From Hydrogenophaga sp. (GTDB taxonomy: Bacteria; Pseudomonadota; Gammaproteobacteria; Burkholderiales; Burkholderiaceae_C), in assembly GCF_030373225.1 (NCBI RefSeq), contig NZ_JAUCZG010000001.1:1-64000 (forward strand): a DNA stretch of 64,000 bases, read 5' to 3'. Position numbers and translations under genes: made by a program. The first letter of the stretch is position 1; each line of letters begins with the position of its first letter. The notes beneath the pieces are model-generated. The model searched no databases, was not told where the DNA came from, and worked only from the letters and a program-made list of their open reading frames with translations. Shown piece by piece: positions 23,479 through 31,594 of this stretch.

Positions 23479-24404
23479 TGTCCAAAGCCACCCGCAACGT
23501 TTATCTGGTGCTGTTCCTGGCACTGCTCGTCGCCCCCTTCGTGGGCTACCCCATCTTCCTCATGAAGGTGCTGTGTTTTGCGCTGTTCGCCTCTGCGTTC
23601 AACCTGCTGATCGGTTTCACCGGCCTGCTCTCGTTCGGTCACGCCATGTTCTTCGGCTTCGCGGCCTACGTCGCCGGCCACGCGGCCAAGGTGTGGGGCC
23701 TCACGCCCGAGCTGGCGATTCTGGCGGGCACGCTGAGCGCGGCCTTTATCGGCCTGGTCACCGGCTGGCTGGCGGTGCGCCGCCAGGGCATCTACTTCGC
23801 CATGGTCACGCTCGCGCTGGCGCAGATGATCTATTTCATCTGTGTGCAGGCGCCGTTCACCTACGCCGAGGACGGCATCCAGAGCATTCCGCGCGGCAGG
23901 CTGTTCGGCCTGATCGATCTGGGCAACGACACGGTGATGTACTACTTCGTGGCAGCGATCTTTGTCGCCGCCTTCGCGCTCATCTACCGCATCATCCATT
24001 CGCCGTTCGGCCAGGTGCTGAAGTCGGTGCGCGAGAACGAACCCCGGGCGCTCTCGCTGGGCTACAACGTCGACCGCTACAAGCTGGTGGCCTTTGTGCT
24101 CTCGGGGACCATCGCCGGTCTTGCCGGTGCCACCAAGTCGATCGCCTTCGGCATCGCCACACTCACCGACGTGGGATGGCAGATGTCGGGCGAGGTGGTG
24201 CTGATGACGCTGCTCGGCGGCATGGGCACCATCCTGGGCCCCTCGGTCGGTGCGGCCGTGATCGTCACCATGCAGAACTACCTCTCGGGCCTGGGCTCCA
24301 TGGTCTCGATCATCATGGGCGTGACCTTCGTGGTCTGCGTGCTGATGTTCCGTCGCGGCATCGTTGGCGAGATCGAGCACCGCTTCGGCGCAAAGAAGGG
24401 CTGA
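23478..24404 (+). CDS. livM: LIV-type ABC transporter permease LivM
   Basis: A 308-residue second permease of the importer. The ATG at 23478 overlaps the livH stop (TAATG). The open frame runs far upstream through livH, but this start gives the normal LivM length. Family motifs are SAFNLLIGFTGLLSFGHAMFFGFAAYVAGH, RRQGIYFAMVTLALAQMIYF and MTLLGGMGTILGPSVGAAVIV. Nine or so membrane segments. A rho-independent terminator follows 17 bases after the stop, ending the livG-F-SBP-H-M operon. Confidence 0.94.
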   Translation: MSKATRNVYLVLFLALLVAPFVGYPIFLMKVLCFALFASAFNLLIGFTGLLSFGHAMFFGFAAYVAGHAAKVWGLTPELAILAGTLSAAFIGLVTGWLAVRRQGIYFAMVTLALAQMIYFICVQAPFTYAEDGIQSIPRGRLFGLIDLGNDTVMYYFVAAIFVAAFALIYRIIHSPFGQVLKSVRENEPRALSLGYNVDRYKLVAFVLSGTIAGLAGATKSIAFGIATLTDVGWQMSGEVVLMTLLGGMGTILGPSVGAAVIVTMQNYLSGLGSMVSIIMGVTFVVCVLMFRRGIVGEIEHRFGAKKG

Positions 24405-24421
24405 GGCCCGCGACGGACGAG

Positions 24422-24448
24422 AAAAAACCGGCCTTGGCCGGTTTTTTT
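24422..24448. terminator. Rho-independent terminator shared by livM and flgN
   Basis: AAAAAACCGGCC, then TTGGCCGGTTTTTTT, a short GC stem flanked by an A-run and a T-run. Because of the A-run on one side and the T-run on the other it can work in both directions, for livM (plus) and flgN (minus). Confidence 0.88.
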
Positions 24449-24468
24449 GCGGGCGAAGGTGGCGCTGC

Positions 24469-24831
24469 TCAGGCCGAGAGGTAACCCCGACCGGCACCAC
24501 CCTGCGCGCCGAGCGGGCGGCCATAGGTGGGTTGCTGCGCGTGCTGGGGCAGCAGGCTGGTCACGGCGCGCTGGCTGTGCGCATTGGCGCGCAGCACAGC
24601 CTGGCGCAGGCGGGAGAAGCGTTCGGCCGCCGACAACAGGGCCTGTTGCTGTTCGCTGCCCGGCTCACCCAGCGCGATGACGGGCGGGGCTTGCAGCAGC
24701 ACTTGCTGCATGGCCGCACTGGCCAGCTCCACCGCGGGCGCGTCGCCCCGCAGCAGGGCGGCTTCCAGCGCATCGAGCTCCACCTGCAGCGAGCCGATCC
24801 AGGGGTGGCAGTTGGTCGAGGTGGTGCTCAT
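24469..24831 (-). CDS. flgN: Flagellar export chaperone FlgN-like protein
   Basis: A 120-residue, mostly helical protein (about residues 10-90), with a Gly/Pro-rich tail that ends QPTYGRPLGAQGGAGRGYLSA. FlgN is the cytoplasmic chaperone of hook-junction proteins FlgK and FlgL. Sequence conservation in FlgN is low, so the call rests on size, helix content, the tail style seen in betaproteobacterial FlgN (TYG near the C-terminus) and the place directly after flgM, which is the usual flgM-flgN order. flgK and flgL lie 9 to 12 kb to the right. Confidence 0.85.
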   Translation of the reverse strand: MSTTSTNCHPWIGSLQVELDALEAALLRGDAPAVELASAAMQQVLLQAPPVIALGEPGSEQQQALLSAAERFSRLRQAVLRANAHSQRAVTSLLPQHAQQPTYGRPLGAQGGAGRGYLSA

Positions 24832-24857
24832 GTGAGGCCCTGTGGGTGGATCGTGGA

Positions 24858-25184
24858 TCAGTTGCGTGTGCCGCCGAGCATCTCGGCCGCGTTGGACAGC
24901 ATCTTGTCGGCGATCGCTTCGGCGTTGACCTGGAAGGTGCCGCTGGCGATCGCCTGCTTCATGGCTTCGACCTTGCCGGCGTTGAACACCTCGCTGCCCC
25001 CCGAGACCGCGCGGGCTTCGGTGGTGGAAGACGACAGCGTCACGGTCACGCCCGCTGCCGGCTTGGCCGTGGCACTGGCGGCCGAGGCCGCTGCGCCCGC
25101 TTCGGCCGCCGCCGGCGCGGTGGCCTTCTGGGGGCCACCAGCCACAGAACCAATGTAGGAATCCGGTGATGAATCGACTTTCAT
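24858..25184 (-). CDS. flgM: Anti-sigma-28 factor FlgM
   Basis: FlgM binds FliA and is exported through the finished hook, which releases late gene expression. The 108-residue product has an Ala-rich disordered N-terminal half and the conserved C-terminal FliA-binding part (GKVEAMKQAIASGTFQVNAEAIADKMLSNA). The ATG at 25184 has GGAG 6 bases upstream. A TTG at 25196 would place the start inside that site and was rejected. An excellent sigma-28 promoter lies upstream at 25225-25251, giving feedback control by FliA. flgN follows after 26 bases. Confidence 0.96.
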   Translation of the reverse strand: MKVDSSPDSYIGSVAGGPQKATAPAAAEAGAAASAASATAKPAAGVTVTLSSSTTEARAVSGGSEVFNAGKVEAMKQAIASGTFQVNAEAIADKMLSNAAEMLGGTRN

Positions 25185-25224
25185 GTCACGCTCCAAACCC
25201 CGAAGTCGGGGCCTTGTCCTGACT

Positions 25225-25251
25225 GTATCGGCCCTCGTCTGGAGAACTTTA
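25225..25251 (-). promoter_or_regulatory. Sigma-28 promoter for flgM-flgN
   Basis: On the minus strand TAAA (25251-25248), a 15-base spacer and GCCGATAC (25232-25225). The -35 reads TAAAGTTC, 7 of 8 to TAAAGTTT, and the -10 is 7 of 8 to GCCGATAA. Transcription should start near 25218. The short leader then contains a CCCCGA-CT-TCGGGG-type hairpin (25198-25211) immediately before the flgM ribosome binding site. Confidence 0.85.
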
Positions 25252-25309
25252 GCGATTCAGATGTGGCGTTCGTCACGAAAATCCGGCCGTCTGTGCCCCC
25301 GGCCCGGTT

Positions 25310-26056
25310 TCAGAGCGCCAGGTCGACCGTCTGCGCATCGCGCACCACGCCGGTGACCACGCGCCCGCCCGGCAGCTTGACGCGGGCGGTTTCACCCACC
25401 ATGCCGGCGGTGAGCGCCTGCCCGGTGGCCGAAACGCTGAAGCCGCCGCCGCGCCCGCTGACCCGCACCTGGCTGCCCGGGGCAAAGGCCTGCGGCGCAC
25501 GCACCATGCTCTCGCGCAGGGCCAGGCCCGGCGTGAGCGCAAAGGCCGCGAGTTGACCCACCCAGCGCTCGGGCAGGGCCAGCACACTGGATCGCTGCTC
25601 GGCCCAATCGATTTCGGCCAGATCGGCATCTTCTTGAGTCAGGGTGTCGCCCGCGGCCACGGCGCGCTTGAGCACCCAGGCCGGTCCCCAGGCCTTGACG
25701 GTGACCGGCACATAGACGTTCCAGCGTGTGGGACCGTCCACACAGCGCAAACCGATGCGGCTGCGGCCCCACAGCCGGGAGCCCCTGGGCAGGTGGGGCT
25801 CGACCCGGTTGCAGGGAGCGAGCCGCAGGCGCGCATCGAGCGAGCCCATCACCACCTCGGCACGCAGCGGCGAGCTGCCGTCCTGCGGCATCGCCTGCGC
25901 CACGGCCGGCGTCACGAAGTCGTGAGCCATCTTCTCCAGCGCGGCGCTCTCCCCGGCGTGGGCGTTGCAGACACCCAGCAGCACGGCGAGCAACGCCAGC
26001 CGGCGCCGCAGGCGCGCTGTCAGGCAGGAAACAAAGGGGGTGTTCAGCGTTGGCAT
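25310..26056 (-). CDS. flgA: Flagellar P-ring assembly chaperone FlgA
   Basis: FlgA is a periplasmic chaperone for P-ring protein FlgI. The 248-residue product has a signal peptide (about residues 1-33, RRRLALLAVLLGVCNAHAGES). The C-terminal about 130 residues form the SAF/ChapFlgA domain (RAVAAGDTLTQEDADLAEIDW, VGQLAAFALTPGLALRESMV, QVRVSGRGGGFSVSATGQAL). A Cys pair (APCNRVEP, GLRCVDG) may form a disulfide. The ATG at 26056 starts the signal peptide; a start at 26131 is rejected. Divergent from flgB; FlgI is encoded at 31595. Confidence 0.95.
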   Translation of the reverse strand: MPTLNTPFVSCLTARLRRRLALLAVLLGVCNAHAGESAALEKMAHDFVTPAVAQAMPQDGSSPLRAEVVMGSLDARLRLAPCNRVEPHLPRGSRLWGRSRIGLRCVDGPTRWNVYVPVTVKAWGPAWVLKRAVAAGDTLTQEDADLAEIDWAEQRSSVLALPERWVGQLAAFALTPGLALRESMVRAPQAFAPGSQVRVSGRGGGFSVSATGQALTAGMVGETARVKLPGGRVVTGVVRDAQTVDLAL

Positions 26057-26232
26057 GGCCTGCACTGTAGGTCGCTGCGCGGCCTGGGAAAGCCGGGAAA
26101 AGGCGGCCCAAGGGGGCTTTGTTCCGGCCATTGAAGAAGCTCAAGATTTCCATAATTCGTCCAACGCCCCGGTGTCCGTGCCCTCCGAGGATGGCCCGAC
26201 CACCGCCCCACAACCCTTGCCCAGAGGTGAAC

Positions 26233-26634
26233 ATGCTCGAACAGATGACCGCCCGGCTGGACTTCCATGCCAACGCCCTGCTGCTGCGCTCACAGCGCCA
26301 GCAGGTCATTGCGAGCAACATCGCCAACGCCGACACCCCCGGCTACATCGCACGCGACTTCGACTTCGCGGCTGCGCTCAAGAACGTCGCAGGCGGAGCG
26401 GCCCGTGCCGATGTCAGCCTGACCAGCGCCGGCCACATGCATCTGGGCACCCAGAGCGCACACAACCCGAAGCTGGCCTACACGGTGCAGACCCAGCCCA
26501 GCCAGGACGGCAACTCGGTCGACCTCGACCGGGAGCGCGCCAGCTTCGTGGACAACAGCGTGCGCTACGAGTCGACGCTGCGGTTCATCAATTCCAACGT
26601 GAAAACGATGCTCAGCGCCATCACCGGCCAATGA
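26233..26634 (+). CDS. flgB: Flagellar proximal rod protein FlgB
   Basis: A 133-residue rod subunit exported by the flagellar type III system. It has the rod/hook N-terminal motif RSQRQQVIASNIANADTPGYIARDFDF and a C-terminal helical part (SVRYESTLRFINSNVKTMLSAITGQ). AGAGGTGA lies just before the ATG at 26233. First gene of the flgBCDEFGHIJKL operon. The region 26057-26232 between flgA and flgB should hold divergent FlhDC-dependent promoters; CATAAT near 26151 is a possible -10, without a good -35. Confidence 0.96.
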   Translation: MLEQMTARLDFHANALLLRSQRQQVIASNIANADTPGYIARDFDFAAALKNVAGGAARADVSLTSAGHMHLGTQSAHNPKLAYTVQTQPSQDGNSVDLDRERASFVDNSVRYESTLRFINSNVKTMLSAITGQ

Positions 26635-26651
26635 CTTGAAGGGAATTTTCC

Positions 26652-27056
26652 ATGTCGATGTTTTCCATCTTCGGTGTCTCGGGCAGTGCGGTCAGTGCGC
26701 AGTCGCAGCGTCTCAACGTGGTGGCCAGCAACCTGGCCAATGCAGACGCCGTGGCCGGGCCGGACGGTCAGGCCTACAAGGCGCGCCACATCCAGTTCCA
26801 GACCATGCCCATGGGTGGCGCGGGCAACGCCGGTGTGAAGGTGCAGACCATCACCGAGAGCCAGGAGCCCGGTCGGCGGGTGCACAACCCCTCGCACCCC
26901 AGCGCCGACGCCGAAGGCTATGTGAACCATTCCAACGTGAACCCGGTGGAGGAGATGGTCAACATGATCTCGGCCTCGCGTTCATACCAGAACAACGTCG
27001 AGGTCATGAACACGGCCAAGTCGCTGCTGCTCAAGACGCTGCAGATGGGCCAGTAA
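26652..27056 (+). CDS. flgC: Flagellar proximal rod protein FlgC
   Basis: A 134-residue rod subunit. The start MSMFSIFGVSGSAVSAQSQRLNVVASNLANADA is the FlgC/FlgE-family D0 motif. The C-terminus carries VNHSNVNPVEEMVNMISASRSYQNNVEVMNTAKSLLLKTLQMGQ, diagnostic for FlgC. It starts 17 bases after flgB. Confidence 0.97.
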   Translation: MSMFSIFGVSGSAVSAQSQRLNVVASNLANADAVAGPDGQAYKARHIQFQTMPMGGAGNAGVKVQTITESQEPGRRVHNPSHPSADAEGYVNHSNVNPVEEMVNMISASRSYQNNVEVMNTAKSLLLKTLQMGQ

Positions 27057-27070
27057 AGAAAGCACACACC

Positions 27071-27733
27071 ATGTTCGCCACTCCCATCGACACCTCCGGC
27101 CTCGGCACCGCCGTGGGCAGCACCACCGGCACCGCCGCCCGAAACAACATGGACCCGGAGGCGTCGCAAGACCGGTTCCTCAAGCTCCTGGTGGCGCAGC
27201 TCAACAACCAGGATCCGATGAATCCGATGGACAACGCGCAGATGACGACCCAGATGGCGCAGATCAACACGGTCAGCGGCATCCAGGAACTCAACGCCAC
27301 GCTCAAGGGCATGGCCGCGCAGTTCGGCTCCATTCAGTCGCTGCAGGGCACCTCGCTGATCGGGCGCGAAGCGCTGGTCGAAGGCAACACGCTCGGCTTT
27401 GACGGCAGCGTGGGCAAGGGCGCGATGCGCCTGGGCGCCAATGCCGGCAGCGTGACGGTCGATGTGATCGGCAGGAACGGGCAGGTGCTCGACACGCTCG
27501 ACTTCGGCGCCCTGACTGCCGGCCAGCACTCGTTCAACTGGGATGGCACCGGCATCGACCCCACCCAGGTGGCGAGCTTCCGGGTCAATGCCGCCGACGG
27601 CGGCCAGCCCGTCACCGCCACCACTTACAGCCGCCAGACCGTGACCTCCGTGGGCTTTTCCAACGGCGCCATGAACCTGCAACTGCAGGACGGCAGCACC
27701 CTGGGCTACGACCAGGTCGCCACCTTCCTGTAA
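27071..27733 (+). CDS. flgD: Hook-capping scaffold protein FlgD
   Basis: FlgD caps the growing hook and is required for hook assembly. The 220-residue product has the N-terminal signature DRFLKLLVAQLNNQDPMNPMDNAQMTTQMAQINTVSGIQELN, and a C-terminal Ig/Tudor-like part (VIGRNGQVLDTLDFGALTAGQHSFNWDGTG). The ATG at 27071 is 14 bases after flgC. The open frame extends far upstream over flgC in another frame and was ignored. Confidence 0.97.
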   Translation: MFATPIDTSGLGTAVGSTTGTAARNNMDPEASQDRFLKLLVAQLNNQDPMNPMDNAQMTTQMAQINTVSGIQELNATLKGMAAQFGSIQSLQGTSLIGREALVEGNTLGFDGSVGKGAMRLGANAGSVTVDVIGRNGQVLDTLDFGALTAGQHSFNWDGTGIDPTQVASFRVNAADGGQPVTATTYSRQTVTSVGFSNGAMNLQLQDGSTLGYDQVATFL

Positions 27734-27762
27734 CCGACCCCCACACCTCCAAGGACAAGACC

Positions 27763-28977
27763 ATGGCATTCCAGCAAGGACTCTCCGGCCTCAACGCCGC
27801 CAGCCGCAACCTCGACGTGATCGGCCACAACATCGCCAACTCCAACACCGTGGGCATGAAGAGTTCCCGCGCCGAGTTCGCCGAGATCTACGCCAGTTCG
27901 GTCAATGCCTCGGGTGGCACCGCCACCGGCATCGGTGTGGCGGTGGCCGCGGTGGCGCAGAGCTTCACGCAGGGCAACATCAGCGTCACCGGCAACGAGC
28001 TCGACGTGGCGATCAACGGCAACGGCTTCTTCGAACTCACCCAGCCCAACGGCTCGGCCGCCTACACGCGTGCCGGCATGTTCAAGCTCGACCGCGAAGG
28101 CAATGTCGTCACCAACGACGGCAGCAACCTCATGGGCTACCCGACCGATGCCGACGGCAACCGCCTGAGCTTCGACACCGAGCCGCTCTCCTTGCCCACC
28201 GGCGGCCCGATCCCGGCCCAGCAGACCACCGCCATCACCGCCGAGTTCAACCTCGACACCCGCGCCGACGTCTGGAACGCCGTCACGCCGAACACCCCGC
28301 TGGCCACCTACGGCACCTCGCTGGTGGCGTTCGACGCGCAGGGCGTGGAAGTGCCGGTGGCCATGGCCTTTCGCAAGACCGCGGCCAACACCTGGACCGT
28401 CTACACCAGCGGCGACGGCACCGCGCCCACCACCGCCAGCCCGTCGTTTGCGCTCAACTTCAACGCCGACGGCACGCTCAACCCGGCCTCGATCACACCG
28501 GCGCCCACGGTGGCACTCACCTCGGCCAACGGCACGTTCAACGCCACGCTGGACCTGACCGACGTCACGCAGTTCGGCACCTCGTTCGCCGTGACCAACC
28601 TCGACCAGGACGGTTACCGCCCGGGCGAGCTCACCAGCCTGAAGATCGACGAGAACGGTGTCGTCACCGGCCGCTACTCCAACGGTGAGTCGCGCGCCGC
28701 CGGCCAGATCGCGCTGGTGAACTTCCGCAACGCGCAGGGCCTGGCGCCCGGCAGCAACGGCATCTGGCAGTCCACCTTCGCCTCGGGCGATCCGCTGCGC
28801 GGCGAGCCCGGCGCGGGCAACTTCGGCGTGCTGCGCTCCGGTGCGCTGGAAGACTCCAACGTCGACCTCACGGCCGAGCTGGTGAACATGATGACCGCGC
28901 AGCGCGCCTACCAGGCCAACGCCCAGACGATCAAGACGCAAGACCAGGTCTTGAGCACGCTGCTGAACATGCGGTGA
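27763..28977 (+). CDS. flgE: Flagellar hook protein FlgE
   Basis: FlgE forms the universal joint between rod and filament. The 404-residue protein has the hook N-terminus MAFQQGLSGLNAASRNLDVIGHNIANSNTVGMKSSRAEFAEIY. The FlgEFG middle motif is seen in GNELDVAINGNGFFELTQPNGSAAYTRAGMFKLD. The C-terminus is the D0 helix LEDSNVDLTAELVNMMTAQRAYQANAQTIKTQDQVLSTLLNMR. A repeat and mini-ORF (28982-29161) separate it from flgF. Confidence 0.98.
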   Translation: MAFQQGLSGLNAASRNLDVIGHNIANSNTVGMKSSRAEFAEIYASSVNASGGTATGIGVAVAAVAQSFTQGNISVTGNELDVAINGNGFFELTQPNGSAAYTRAGMFKLDREGNVVTNDGSNLMGYPTDADGNRLSFDTEPLSLPTGGPIPAQQTTAITAEFNLDTRADVWNAVTPNTPLATYGTSLVAFDAQGVEVPVAMAFRKTAANTWTVYTSGDGTAPTTASPSFALNFNADGTLNPASITPAPTVALTSANGTFNATLDLTDVTQFGTSFAVTNLDQDGYRPGELTSLKIDENGVVTGRYSNGESRAAGQIALVNFRNAQGLAPGSNGIWQSTFASGDPLRGEPGAGNFGVLRSGALEDSNVDLTAELVNMMTAQRAYQANAQTIKTQDQVLSTLLNMR

Positions 28978-28981
28978 GGAC

Positions 28982-29161
28982 ATGAAACACCCCCGCCGCG
29001 CTTCGCGCGACCCCCTCAAGGGGGCGGCACCAGCGGCCCGGCAAAGCCGGTTCCGCGGTGCCCCTGGACGAAGGCCTTTCAGGCGCGGCGATGCCTCTTG
29101 TCGAAGCCACCTCGCACGCACCGGCGTCCGCCATTCAAGGAGCTCTTCATGGACCGTCTGA
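28982..29161 (+). repeat. Intergenic repeat copy D with mini-ORF bridging flgE to flgF
   Basis: The repeat proper is 28982-29068: ATGAAACACCCCCGC, GCGCTTCGCGC palindrome, CCCCCTCAAGGGGG hairpin, CCGGCAAAGCCGG hairpin, GTGCCCCTGG. Its ATG lies 4 bases after the flgE stop and opens a 59-codon frame. The frame ends with TGA at 29159-29161, 12 bases inside flgF, so it spans the flgF start codon at 29149 in another frame. The predicted peptide begins MKHPRRASRDPLKGAAPAAR. The flgF SD (AAGGAG, 29138-29143) lies within it. Confidence 0.7.
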
Positions 29162-29886
29162 TCTACACCGCGATGACCGGCGCCAACGCCGCCCAGCATC
29201 GGCAGCAGGTGCTGGCCAACAACCTGGCCAACGTGTCCACGCCGGGTTTTCGCGCCGAGCTCTCGACCTTTCGCGCCGTGCCCATCCGTGGCGACGGTGC
29301 CAGCACCCGCGTGTTCGCCCTGGAAGCCACCGCCGGCCATTCCGACACCCCGGGTGCCATCACCTCCACCGGCCGCAACCTCGACGTGGCCGCGCGCGGC
29401 AACGCTTACTTTGCGGTGCAGGGGCTCGATGGCACCGAGGCCTACACCCGCGCCGGCGCGCTCGAGGTCAACCCCGACGGCTCGCTGGTCAACAGCCAGG
29501 GCCTGCCCATGCTGGGCGATGGTGGTCCGATCGTGGTGCCCGAAGGCGCCCGGGTGGACATTGCCGCCGACGGCACGGTGAGCACCCGCGTGGGCAACCA
29601 GCCTTCGCAGCAGGTCGGCAAGCTCAAGATGGTGCTGCCCGACGAAGACAACCGCCTGCAGCGCGGTGAAGACGGCCTGTTCCGCGGCCCGCAGGGCGAC
29701 CCGCTGCCCGCCAGCGATGTGGCCCGCCTGCAGGACGGCGCGCTCGAGGGTTCCAACGTGAACCCGATGGAAGCCATGGTCGGAATGATCGCCGTGGCCC
29801 GCCAGTTCGAGGTGCAGATGCGCATGCTGCAGAACGGCGAAACCAACGACAAGACGGCAGCCCAACTCCTCAGTCTCAATGGCTGA
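29149..29886 (+). CDS. flgF: Flagellar proximal rod protein FlgF
   Basis: A 245-residue rod subunit of the FlgEFG family. It starts MDRLIYTAMTGANAAQHRQQVLANNLANVSTPGFRAELS, which is typical FlgF. The middle motif is GRNLDVAARGNAYFAVQGLDGTEAYTRAGALEV and the D0 C-terminus is LEGSNVNPMEAMVGMIAVARQFEVQMRMLQ. The ATG at 29149 follows AAGGAG by 5 bases; an upstream start at 29098 is within the mini-ORF region and lacks a homologous extension. flgG follows after 24 bases. Confidence 0.97.
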   Translation: MDRLIYTAMTGANAAQHRQQVLANNLANVSTPGFRAELSTFRAVPIRGDGASTRVFALEATAGHSDTPGAITSTGRNLDVAARGNAYFAVQGLDGTEAYTRAGALEVNPDGSLVNSQGLPMLGDGGPIVVPEGARVDIAADGTVSTRVGNQPSQQVGKLKMVLPDEDNRLQRGEDGLFRGPQGDPLPASDVARLQDGALEGSNVNPMEAMVGMIAVARQFEVQMRMLQNGETNDKTAAQLLSLNG

Positions 29887-29910
29887 TCACTTTCCTTTGC
29901 GGAGCACACC

Positions 29911-30693
29911 ATGATCAATTCACTGATGATTTCCAAGACCGGCATGCAGGCGCAACAGACGCAGCTGGACGTGATTTCGAACAACCTGGCCAACGTGTCC
30001 ACCAACGGCTTCAAACGCGCCACCGCCGTGTTCGAGGACCTGATGTACCAGAACCTGCGCCAGGTGGGTGCCAACACGGCCGAGCAGGCCGAGCTGCCCA
30101 CCGGGCTGCAGGTGGGCCTGGGGGTGCGCACCGTGGCCACCTCGCGCAACTTCACGCAGGGCAGCCTGCAGCAGTCGGGCAACGCGCTCGACCTGGCCGT
30201 CAACGGCGGAGGGTTCTTCCAGGTGCAGATGCCCGATGGCACCACCGGCTACACCCGCGACGGCAGCTTCCAGCTCGATGCACAGGGCCGCATGGTCACC
30301 TCCAGCGGCTACCCGCTCACCGCCGGCATCACACTGCCGGCCGAGTCGCAAAGCATCACGGTCTCCAGCGACGGTGTGGTCACCGCCAAGCTGCCGGGCA
30401 ACCCCGTGCCGCAACAGGTGGGCAACATCGAACTGGCCAACTTCATCAACTCGGCCGGCCTGGAGCCGCTGGGCCAGAACCTGTTTGCCGAAAGCCTGGC
30501 CTCGGGCAACCCGATCACCGGAGCGCCGGGCTCGGCCGGTCTGGGCACGGTGATGCAGGGCATGGTGGAAACCTCCAACGTCAACGTGGTGCAGGAGCTG
30601 GTGACCATGATCCAGACCCAGCGCGCCTACGAGATGAATTCGAAGGCGATTCAAACCTCCGACCAGATGCTGCAGCGCCTGAGCCAGATGTAA
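29911..30693 (+). CDS. flgG: Flagellar distal rod protein FlgG
   Basis: FlgG builds the distal rod that spans the P and L rings. The 260-residue length is exactly the family standard. It has MINSLMISKTGMQAQQTQLDVISNNLANVSTNGFKRATAVFEDLMYQN at the start, ALDLAVNGGGFFQVQMPDG in the middle and VQELVTMIQTQRAYEMNSKAIQTSDQMLQRLSQM at the end. GCGGAG lies before the ATG. The flgG-flgH gap (30694-30757) begins with GCACCCCCGCG, a possible remnant of the intergenic repeat, but has no start codon and therefore no mini-ORF. Confidence 0.98.
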   Translation: MINSLMISKTGMQAQQTQLDVISNNLANVSTNGFKRATAVFEDLMYQNLRQVGANTAEQAELPTGLQVGLGVRTVATSRNFTQGSLQQSGNALDLAVNGGGFFQVQMPDGTTGYTRDGSFQLDAQGRMVTSSGYPLTAGITLPAESQSITVSSDGVVTAKLPGNPVPQQVGNIELANFINSAGLEPLGQNLFAESLASGNPITGAPGSAGLGTVMQGMVETSNVNVVQELVTMIQTQRAYEMNSKAIQTSDQMLQRLSQM

Positions 30694-30757
30694 GGCACCC
30701 CCGCGTCTCTTCTGGACCAGGCCACTCACGCCACCCCTTCATCCACCAAGGCCCATC

Positions 30758-31447
30758 ATGCGCACTCGCCCTGTTTTCCTGTCTGCATGGCTTTTGCTGG
30801 CCGTGCTCGCCAGCGGTTGCGAAACCATGAGTTCCAAGGTGGACCTGGAGCCGGTGCAGCCGGTGCGTTACGCGCAGGCGGTGCCACCCGCCGCGGTCAA
30901 TGCCGTGCCCAGTGGCAGCCTGTTCCAGGCGGCCAGCTATCGGCCTGCATTCGAAGACCCGCGTGCCCGCCGGCCCGGCGACACGCTCACGGTGCAGATC
31001 ACCGAGCGGCTGAACGCGAGTCAGACCTCGTCGGCCTCGATCGACCGCAGCGGCGATATCTCGGGCAGCGTCTCGGGCTTTCCCTTCCTCAAGGCGCCGC
31101 TGCTCGACAAGCTCACGCTGGGCGCGCAGTCTGAAAACAGCTTCGCCGGCGACGGCAGGAACCTCAACAACAACAACTTCTCGGGCTCGATCACCACGAC
31201 CGTGCAGGAAGTGCTGCCCAACGGCCACCTGGTGGTGGTGGGCGAGAAGCAGATCGGCGTGAACCAGAACGTGGACGTGCTGCGCTTCTCGGGCACGGTC
31301 GACCCCAAGCTGATCCAGCCCGGCAACACCGTGGCCTCGACCCAGATGGCCAACGTGCGCGTGGAGTCGCGCGGGCGCGGTGCGCAGGGTGAAGCGATGG
31401 CAATTGGCTGGTTGGCGCGGTTCTTTTTGAGCGTTATCCCCTTTTGA
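30758..31447 (+). CDS. flgH: Flagellar L-ring lipoprotein FlgH
   Basis: FlgH is the outer-membrane L-ring lipoprotein. The 229-residue precursor has a lipoprotein signal peptide with lipobox LASGC (cleavage before the Cys at about residue 21). The conserved body includes RRPGDTLTVQITERLNASQTSSAS, NNNNFSGSITTTVQEVLPNGHLVVVGEKQIGVNQ and VRVESRGRG. It ends in an aromatic-rich C-terminus (LARFFLSVIPF), as usual. A repeat copy follows and leads to flgI. Confidence 0.97.
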   Translation: MRTRPVFLSAWLLLAVLASGCETMSSKVDLEPVQPVRYAQAVPPAAVNAVPSGSLFQAASYRPAFEDPRARRPGDTLTVQITERLNASQTSSASIDRSGDISGSVSGFPFLKAPLLDKLTLGAQSENSFAGDGRNLNNNNFSGSITTTVQEVLPNGHLVVVGEKQIGVNQNVDVLRFSGTVDPKLIQPGNTVASTQMANVRVESRGRGAQGEAMAIGWLARFFLSVIPF

Positions 31448-31458
31448 CCTCTGCGAAC

Positions 31459-31593
31459 ATGAAGCACCCCCGCCGCACTGCGTGCGACCCCCTCAAGGGG
31501 GCGGCGCTGGTGGCCCGTCCTGAGCTTGTCGAAGGGCGGTTCCGCGGCGCCCCTGGATGGCTACCTTTTGCTCCGGATCAGTTGGAATCATGA
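31459..31593 (+). repeat. Intergenic repeat copy E with mini-ORF bridging flgH to flgI
   Basis: The repeat (31459-31558) reads ATGAAGCACCCCCGCC, a GCACTGCGTGC palindrome and a CCCCCTCAAGGGGG hairpin. In place of the usual GGCAAAGCC hairpin it carries CCTGAGCTTGTCGAAGGGC, a second widespread repeat type. The ATG opens a 44-codon frame (MKHPRRTACDPLKGAA...) that starts 11 bases after the flgH stop. The frame ends with TGA at 31591-31593, one base before the flgI ATG at 31595. Confidence 0.72.
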
Positions 31594-31594
31594 A

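Noticed and set aside
24922-25181. Ala-rich N-terminal half of flgM as a separate gene or low-complexity artefact
   Set aside because: Continuous with the conserved FlgM C-terminal domain and preceded by a good SD and sigma-28 promoter.
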